Assembly: GCF_005747095.1 (NCBI RefSeq)
Contig: NZ_SWLG01000001.1
Location: 248,001-312,000, forward strand
Origin: Exobacillus caeni
GTDB taxonomy: Bacteria; Bacillota; Bacilli; Bacillales; Guptibacillaceae
DNA length: 64,000 nucleotides
Direction: 5' to 3'
Shown here: positions 59,420 through 64,000 of the stretch, one piece after another
Layout: each line of letters opens with the position of its first letter
How positions within the stretch are numbered: the stretch's first letter is position 1
Program-made: the position numbers and the translations under genes
Notes under the pieces: model-generated
Told to the model about the DNA's origin: nothing
Seen by the model: the letters and a program-made list of their open reading frames with translations, nothing else
The model's database searches: none

Positions 59420-60170
59420 TCAACTCCTTCCAAATCGTTTGGAAGAGGATAGAAAAATCTGAATCGTTCCTTGCTTGAAACGGTTTGATGGATCTCAGGG
59501 ATTCCGATACATCGAACACGCGCTGGATTTTTCCTGGTCTTGTTGAAAATAACACGATTCTGTCGGACATAGCGATCGCTTCGCCGATATCATGAGTAAC
59601 GAGCAGAGCAGTTTTTTTATGGTTTTTCAAAGTTTCAAAAACAAGATCTTCCAGCTTTAGCTTTGTTTGATAATCAAGAGCAGAAAAAGGTTCGTCGAGC
59701 AGCAAAAGTTCCGGTTTTGTCGCAAGGGTGCGAACAAGAGCGACACGCTGCCGCATGCCACCTGACAACTGCGATGGATAACTATCTTTCACATCAAGAA
59801 GCCCCATTTGATCAAGGAGTGCAAGGGTGTATTCTTTGTTATCGCTATTTAGTTGTTTTGTGAGCCGCAGACCAAGTAAAGTGTTTTCCTCGATCGTTTT
59901 CCAGGGAAACAGATAATCCTGCTGAAGCATATAACCGATCTGAGTGTCAGGTTCCGTTATTTTTTTCCCTTTTAGGGCTACCTTTCCCGTTGTTGGTGCC
60001 AGTAACCCTGCGATGATAGACAGCAGCGTCGTTTTACCACATCCGCTGGGCCCTAAGAAGGAAATGAATTCTCCTTCGTCAATATTGAGAGAAACCCCTT
60101 TAATTGCATTTGTGGCTGTTTCTTTCGTGAAGTAATCATGTGAAATTTGATCGATTTCTAAAAAAGCCAC
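59391..60170 (-). CDS. ytlC: ABC transporter ATP-binding protein (YtlC)
   Basis: A 259-residue ATPase with Walker [16 protein letters not shown]-loop [11 protein letters not shown], signature [11 protein letters not shown], Walker [14 protein letters not shown] and the switch His in [10 protein letters not shown]. It powers import by YtlA and YtlD. GTG start at 60170, with AGGAGG seven bases upstream; it follows ytlA by 11 bases and overlaps ytlD. All catalytic residues are present. Confidence 0.93.
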   Translation of the reverse strand: MAFLEIDQISHDYFTKETATNAIKGVSLNIDEGEFISFLGPSGCGKTTLLSIIAGLLAPTTGKVALKGKKITEPDTQIGYMLQQDYLFPWKTIEENTLLGLRLTKQLNSDNKEYTLALLDQMGLLDVKDSYPSQLSGGMRQRVALVRTLATKPELLLLDEPFSALDYQTKLKLEDLVFETLKNHKKTALLVTHDIGEAIAMSDRIVLFSTRPGKIQRVFDVSESLRSIKPFQARNDSDFSILFQTIWKELNELENKSSQ

Positions 60171-60181
60171 GTTAAGTCCTC

Positions 60182-61180
60182 CTATTCCTGGACTTCTTTT
60201 GCCATCTTTGTGTTAACAAGCTTTTTATGCTCTACACGTTTTGGAAGCTCTCCAGCTTCTTCCATGATATCCTGCAGATTGTTCCATTCTTCTTCATCTA
60301 ATATAGGGTTTGTTGCGTAAGTGTTCTGGCTTTTATAACGGTCCACAACGGTTTCGATTAATTCTAGTTCTGTATCCTTGAAGAAGGGCTGGATCGATTT
60401 AGCAATTTCGGCAGCTGAATGCGTATCAACCCATTGCTGTGCTTTATACAACGCTTTTGTAAAGCGTTCCGCAACATCTGCGTTTTCTTTCAAATAACTT
60501 TCTTTTGCCATGAACACGGTGTAAGGGACTTTTCCTGACTCTTTCCCAAATGAGGCCACAATATGCCCGACTCCTTGCTGTTCAAACAGGGATGCGGTAG
60601 GCTCAAACAGTTGAACGAATTCCCCGGTTCCGGAAGCAAACGCATTCCCGATATTCGCAAAGTCGATGTTCTGGATCAAATTCAAATCCTCCTGGGGATC
60701 GATGCCTTTATTTTTAAGCACATATTCCCCGACCATTTGCGGCATACCGCCTTTACGCTGTCCCAGGAAGGTACTTCCTTTTAATTGTTCCCACGAGAAA
60801 TTTTCTACTTTATCACGTGCAACAAGAAAAGTACCGTCTGTCTGGGTTAGCTGAGCAAAGTTGATAACAGGGTCTTTAGTTCCCTGGGCATAAACGTAGA
60901 TAGAAGTTTCAGACCCAACTAATGCAATGTCTGCACCGTCCGATAAAAGAGTGGTCATGGTTTTGTCTCCGCCCCATGTAGTGGTTAGTTCCACTTCGAT
61001 TCCTTCGTCTTCAAACATGCCTTCAGAGAGGGCTACATACTGGGGAGCATAAAAAATCGATCGTGTTACTTCAGCTACACGGACAACATCATTTTTGCCG
61101 TCAGAGCAGGCTGTTAATGTAAAGGTAAATAATACTAAAATGGAAAACAGCGTCAATCCCCTTCGAAACTGTTTAGTCAT
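60182..61180 (-). CDS. ytlA: ABC transporter substrate-binding lipoprotein (YtlA)
   Basis: An NMT1/THI5-like solute-binding lipoprotein of 332 residues. The signal peptide ends at the lipobox LTAC. The domain contains VTRSIFYAPQYVALSEGMFE, VELTTTWGGDKTMTTLLSDG, DIALVGSETSIYV and GQRKGGMPQMVGEYVL, the pattern of binding proteins for pyrimidine precursors, riboflavin-like or sulfonate ligands. AAAGGAGG precedes the ATG. First gene of the operon. No riboswitch-like structure is visible in the short upstream region (61181-61322), so thiamine control is not supported. Confidence 0.9.
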   Translation of the reverse strand: MTKQFRRGLTLFSILVLFTFTLTACSDGKNDVVRVAEVTRSIFYAPQYVALSEGMFEDEGIEVELTTTWGGDKTMTTLLSDGADIALVGSETSIYVYAQGTKDPVINFAQLTQTDGTFLVARDKVENFSWEQLKGSTFLGQRKGGMPQMVGEYVLKNKGIDPQEDLNLIQNIDFANIGNAFASGTGEFVQLFEPTASLFEQQGVGHIVASFGKESGKVPYTVFMAKESYLKENADVAERFTKALYKAQQWVDTHSAAEIAKSIQPFFKDTELELIETVVDRYKSQNTYATNPILDEEEWNNLQDIMEEAGELPKRVEHKKLVNTKMAKEVQE

Positions 61181-61322
61181 ATAAATAAACCTCCTTTTTA
61201 CACACAGTATTAATAGTTGGTAAGCGGTACTACAATGTATGAAAAATAAAAAAATGTGTGTTTGCCTAAAATGATGGAGGGTAAGAAATCTTGAACTGAA
61301 ATGAGAAAAAGGAGGGATTGAT

Positions 61323-61991
61323 ATTAGTAGAAATAAAGTTGTTCTTCAAATAGTGTTTGGTGCCCTGGTCGTTCTTTTTATTGGAATGGCGCTTAGTTAT
61401 GATTCTTTCCTTGTGAAGGAAATAGATGAAGTTGTAGCGGCATATATGGAACAGTTACGCAACCCTGCATTAACGAATGTTTTTCTCTGGTTTACCTATA
61501 TTGGATCAAAATATGTTGAGTTCCCTCTCCTGATTGGAATTGTGGCATATATGCGAATCACCTGTAAAAATGGAATCATTTCCTCCGTTTTGCTATTAAA
61601 TTTACTGCTTGTTCGTTGGCTCAATAGCTTTTTTAAAGAATCATTTGGAAGGGAGAGGCCTGTACATAAGCCTTTGATAGATGTTGGAGGGCTAAGCTTT
61701 CCTAGCGGGCATGCGATGATTACCGCTTCCTTTTATGGCCTTTTAGTTTATTTTTGTTGGCGGAGGTTTGCTGAAAAAGGCAGTAGTGTTGGTGCCCGGA
61801 TAACTGCAGCCATTGGCATTCTTGTCATCCAAATGATAGGGATAAGCAGAATCTACCTTGGTGTCCATTATTTTAGTGATGTAGTTGGGGGATTTGCTGC
61901 TGGAGCAGCTTTATTATCGCTAACGGTAGTTTGCTATAACTTTCTTATCGGTGAAACAGCAAAACAAAGAGAGGGACATCCAGGTGATTAG
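61323..61991 (+). CDS. PAP2-family lipid phosphatase, probable AUU start
   Basis: A type 2 phosphatidic acid phosphatase with about six membrane helices. The three signature motifs are complete: KESFGRERP, PSGHAM and SRIYLGVHYFSD, with the catalytic His residues. Likely substrates are undecaprenyl pyrophosphate, phosphatidylglycerol phosphate or similar lipids. The first conventional start, GTG 61353, lacks a ribosome binding site and shortens the first helix (VVLQIVFGALVVLFIGMAL). An ATT at 61323, ten codons upstream in frame, lies seven bases after a perfect GGAGG. I take it as the start, giving 222 residues. The stop lies inside the convergent terminator shared with pckA. Confidence 0.85.
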   Translation: MSRNKVVLQIVFGALVVLFIGMALSYDSFLVKEIDEVVAAYMEQLRNPALTNVFLWFTYIGSKYVEFPLLIGIVAYMRITCKNGIISSVLLLNLLLVRWLNSFFKESFGRERPVHKPLIDVGGLSFPSGHAMITASFYGLLVYFCWRRFAEKGSSVGARITAAIGILVIQMIGISRIYLGVHYFSDVVGGFAAGAALLSLTVVCYNFLIGETAKQREGHPGD

Positions 61992-62010
61992 ATGCCCCTC
62001 TCTTCTATTT
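61968..62010. terminator. Convergent hairpin between the PAP2 gene and pckA
   Basis: AGAGAGGG and ACATC pair with GATG and CCCTCTCT; the loop carries the PAP2 stop codon. TTCTATTT follows on the plus strand. Confidence 0.7.
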
Positions 62011-62020
62011 ACAATAATTA

Positions 62021-63604
62021 TTATACATTTGGTCCTGCATTTTTAATACTGTCAGAAACGTTAGAGAACTTTTTAAAGTTTTGCTGGAATTTCTTTGCCA
62101 GCTCTGTTGCTTTCTCATCATAAGCTTCGCCATCGCTCCATGTTTGCTTTGGTTGAAGCACCTCGTCTGGTACACCAGGGCAATGAGATGGAATATGAAG
62201 GCCGAAAATAGGGTCTTTAACCGTTTCAACACTGTCTAGTTCTCCTTCCAGGGCGGCTTGAACCATTGCTCTTGTATAAGCAAGCTTCATTCTGGAGCCT
62301 TCTCCATAGCTCCCGCCGGACCAGCCTGTGTTAACCAGGAATACGTTCACATCATGCTCAACGATTTTTTCTCCCAGCATTTCTGCATAACGGTATGCAG
62401 GAAGAGGAAGGAAAGGGGCTCCGAAGCATGTTGAAAAAGTCGCTTCAGGAGATGTAACGCCTCTCTCTGTTCCGGCAAGCTTACTTGTATAACCAGAAAG
62501 GAAGTGATACATCGCTTGCTCTTTTGTTAGTTTGCTGATTGGAGGAAGAACTCCAAACGCGTCTGCTGTTAAGAAAACAATTGTGTTAGGATGGCCTGCA
62601 ACGCTCGGCACAACGACATTTGGAATTGCGTCGATCGGGTAAGCAGCTCTTGTATTTTCAGTCAGCACAGTGTTGTCATAATCTGCCTGGCGAGAGTCTT
62701 CATCGACCGTGACATTTTCAAGAACTGTACCAAAACGAATCGCGTCCCAGATTTGCGGTTCTTTCTCTTTTGAAAGGTTAACCGTCTTCGCATAACATCC
62801 ACCTTCTATGTTAAAGACGCCATTCACGGACCAGCCATGTTCATCATCACCGATCAAGCGGCGGTTAGGATCAGCAGACAGGGTAGTTTTACCTGTACCG
62901 GATAAACCAAAGAACAAAGCTACATCGCCTTCCTTGCCAACGTTGGCAGAACAGTGCATGGATAAAATGTTATTTTCAGGAAGCATATAATTCATAACGG
63001 TAAAGATAGACTTTTTGATCTCGCCTGCATATTGCGTTCCGCCGATCAAAACGATACGTTTTTCTAAAGAGATAATAATGAATGTTTCAGAATTTGTACC
63101 GTCTTCTTCCGGGTTTGCTTGGAAGTCAGGCGCAGATATCACAGTAAACTCTGCATTGTGATCTTTTAACTCTCCTTCAGCCGGACGGATGAAAAGCTGA
63201 TGAGCGAACAGATTATGCCACGCATATTCGTTGATAACCTGTATAGGTAAGCGGGCAGATTTATCAGCACCTGCAAATCCTTTAAATAAGTATAGTTCTT
63301 CTTTAGTATTTAAGTAATCCATCACTTTATTGTATAGGTTTTCAAACTTTTCTTCAGAAATAGATTGGTTTGATTCCCAGTTCAGTTTATCTTTAATTGA
63401 CTTTTCAGCGACAAAGAATTTATCCTTAGGAGAACGGCCGGTGTATTTTCCAGTTGTTACTCGAAGGGCCCCTGTTGAAGTCAAAGTGCCTTCGTTATTT
63501 GATAACGCTTTCTCAACCAGCCTGGAAGCAGAAAGGTTAACATGCACTGCTTTATTATTTAAAATTTCTTCTAGTACAGTAGAAGTATGGGAAGTTGTGC
63601 TCAT
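62021..63604 (-). CDS. pckA: Phosphoenolpyruvate carboxykinase (ATP)
   Basis: The gluconeogenic enzyme that converts oxaloacetate and ATP to phosphoenolpyruvate. The 527-residue protein has the [18 protein letters not shown] substrate loop, [17 protein letters not shown], the kinase P-loop [18 protein letters not shown], the Mg-binding LIGDDEHGW and the [14 protein letters not shown] adenine region. I start at the ATG at 63604, nine bases after AAAGGATG; an ATG four codons earlier overlaps this site. Length and start then match B. subtilis PckA. A CcpN-type box lies near the presumed -10 region. In B. subtilis CcpN represses pckA during growth on glucose. Confidence 0.96.
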   Translation of the reverse strand: MSTTSHTSTVLEEILNNKAVHVNLSASRLVEKALSNNEGTLTSTGALRVTTGKYTGRSPKDKFFVAEKSIKDKLNWESNQSISEEKFENLYNKVMDYLNTKEELYLFKGFAGADKSARLPIQVINEYAWHNLFAHQLFIRPAEGELKDHNAEFTVISAPDFQANPEEDGTNSETFIIISLEKRIVLIGGTQYAGEIKKSIFTVMNYMLPENNILSMHCSANVGKEGDVALFFGLSGTGKTTLSADPNRRLIGDDEHGWSVNGVFNIEGGCYAKTVNLSKEKEPQIWDAIRFGTVLENVTVDEDSRQADYDNTVLTENTRAAYPIDAIPNVVVPSVAGHPNTIVFLTADAFGVLPPISKLTKEQAMYHFLSGYTSKLAGTERGVTSPEATFSTCFGAPFLPLPAYRYAEMLGEKIVEHDVNVFLVNTGWSGGSYGEGSRMKLAYTRAMVQAALEGELDSVETVKDPIFGLHIPSHCPGVPDEVLQPKQTWSDGEAYDEKATELAKKFQQNFKKFSNVSDSIKNAGPNV

Positions 63605-63658
63605 TAACAAAACCATCCTTTATCATTAATTTCGTTCACATTGTTTGATTTCAAAATT

Positions 63659-63669
63659 AGTATAACATA
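63659..63669 (-). promoter_or_regulatory. CcpN-type operator in the pckA promoter
   Basis: On the minus strand TATGTTATACT fits the CcpN consensus TRTGHYATAYW at all 11 positions, and its last six bases, TATACT, can serve as the -10 of pckA, about 55 bases upstream of the start. A near match (10 of 11, TATGTTATATG) lies at 63716-63726 on the plus strand. Confidence 0.5.
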
Positions 63670-64000
63670 TTTATATAATTAATCTATACTAATTAAAGAT
63701 TTTTTTTATTATATATATGTTATATGAGAAGTGACACCATATTGGGCATGGAGAAGGGAATTTAGACGGAAAAGCAATCTGGCAAATCATATCTGTTTAA
63801 TCTGTTACCCTAATTTTCCGGATGGAAAAAGTATTTTTTTAAAGTTTCAGGATTGTCATCAAAATAAGAATATCATTTTTATTTTGCATCATTTGTTAGA
63901 CTATTATAAGGAAGAGAGAAGAATGGAGTACTAATAAAGCCTGTATGAAAAAACTGCAGATTATGCTCAACAATAAAAATGGGATAGAAAAACGGGATGT
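63670..64000. other. Right-end stretch without a recognisable gene
   Basis: Very A/T-rich upstream region of pckA. Short frames exist, for example from a GTG at 63731, but none has a ribosome binding site or protein-like composition. No SAM riboswitch (S-box) is present up to the edge, although metK is the usual divergent neighbour of pckA in bacilli; it may start beyond the window. Confidence 0.5.

Noticed and set aside
61181-61322. Thiamine (TPP) or FMN riboswitch in front of the NMT1-type importer
   Set aside because: The leader between the start codon and the next gene is too short and has no TPP or FMN conserved core.
63731-63934. 67-codon plus-strand frame upstream of pckA
   Set aside because: No ribosome binding site, A/T-rich random composition, no recognisable motif.
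63605-64000. SAM riboswitch expected for a divergent metK
   Set aside because: None of the conserved S-box blocks is present up to the window edge. It may lie further right.

Overview
The window looks like a chromosomal segment of a low-GC, endospore-forming Bacillaceae bacterium. It is not Bacillus subtilis itself; a Fictibacillus-like or related genus is my guess, not something shown. Support comes from spo0M, a YjcZ-type protein, squalene-hopene/sporulenol cyclase, strong AGGAGG ribosome binding sites, frequent GTG and TTG starts, and a ytkD - ytlDCA - pckA order that resembles the B. subtilis chromosome. No rRNA, tRNA, CRISPR array, integrase or transposase was seen.

Layout. 1-9.2 kb: end of an unidentified gene, spo0M, a DMT transporter, an orphan YqaJ exonuclease/RecT pair, yuiD, a decayed zinc alcohol dehydrogenase, small unknown genes, a peptidoglycan amidase and a CapA-family protein. 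9.3-14.4 kb: a low-oxygen respiration block with a MobA-like protein, Fnr, and a ba3-type oxidase operon ending in a CuA-like cupredoxin lipoprotein. Both fnr and the oxidase operon carry an FNR box exactly 29.5 bp upstream of the -10 hexamer. 14.6-26.9 kb: proC, penicillin-acylase-like hydrolase, DUF962 protein, nitroreductase, hopanoid/sporulene cyclase, speD, a double P-loop protein, a gamma-glutamyltransferase and an M42 peptidase. 27-31.2 kb: a BmrCD-type heterodimeric multidrug exporter behind a leader ORF and two tandem intrinsic terminators. 31.3-35.5 kb: a frameshifted DMT transporter, a nuclease lipoprotein and an LtaS-type enzyme.

35.5-44.3 kb is a menaquinone region: a hotdog thioesterase (MenI candidate) and menA on the minus strand, then menF-menD-menH-menB-menE on the plus strand, without menC. 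44.4-50.9 kb: small unknown genes, a YlbF-family protein, an AI-2E-type permease and a sugar ABC importer without its own ATPase. 51.2-58.4 kb: YjcD helicase, a GC-rich dispersed repeat, small genes, a 3-methyladenine glycosylase, YtkD and a Mn-type CDF exporter. 58.6-64 kb: the YtlACD importer, a PAP2 phosphatase and pckA with a CcpN-type box.

Most notable: (1) three genes (DUF962 protein, speD, PAP2) whose only well-placed start is AUC or AUU rather than AUG/GUG/UUG; (2) the paired FNR promoters linking fnr to the ba3 oxidase and its CuA-like cupredoxin; (3) the bmr leader with two tandem terminators; (4) an exonuclease/annealase pair with no prophage around it; (5) three intergenic repeat families and a 21-bp tandem array. 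All calls are from reading the sequence; no database search was run.
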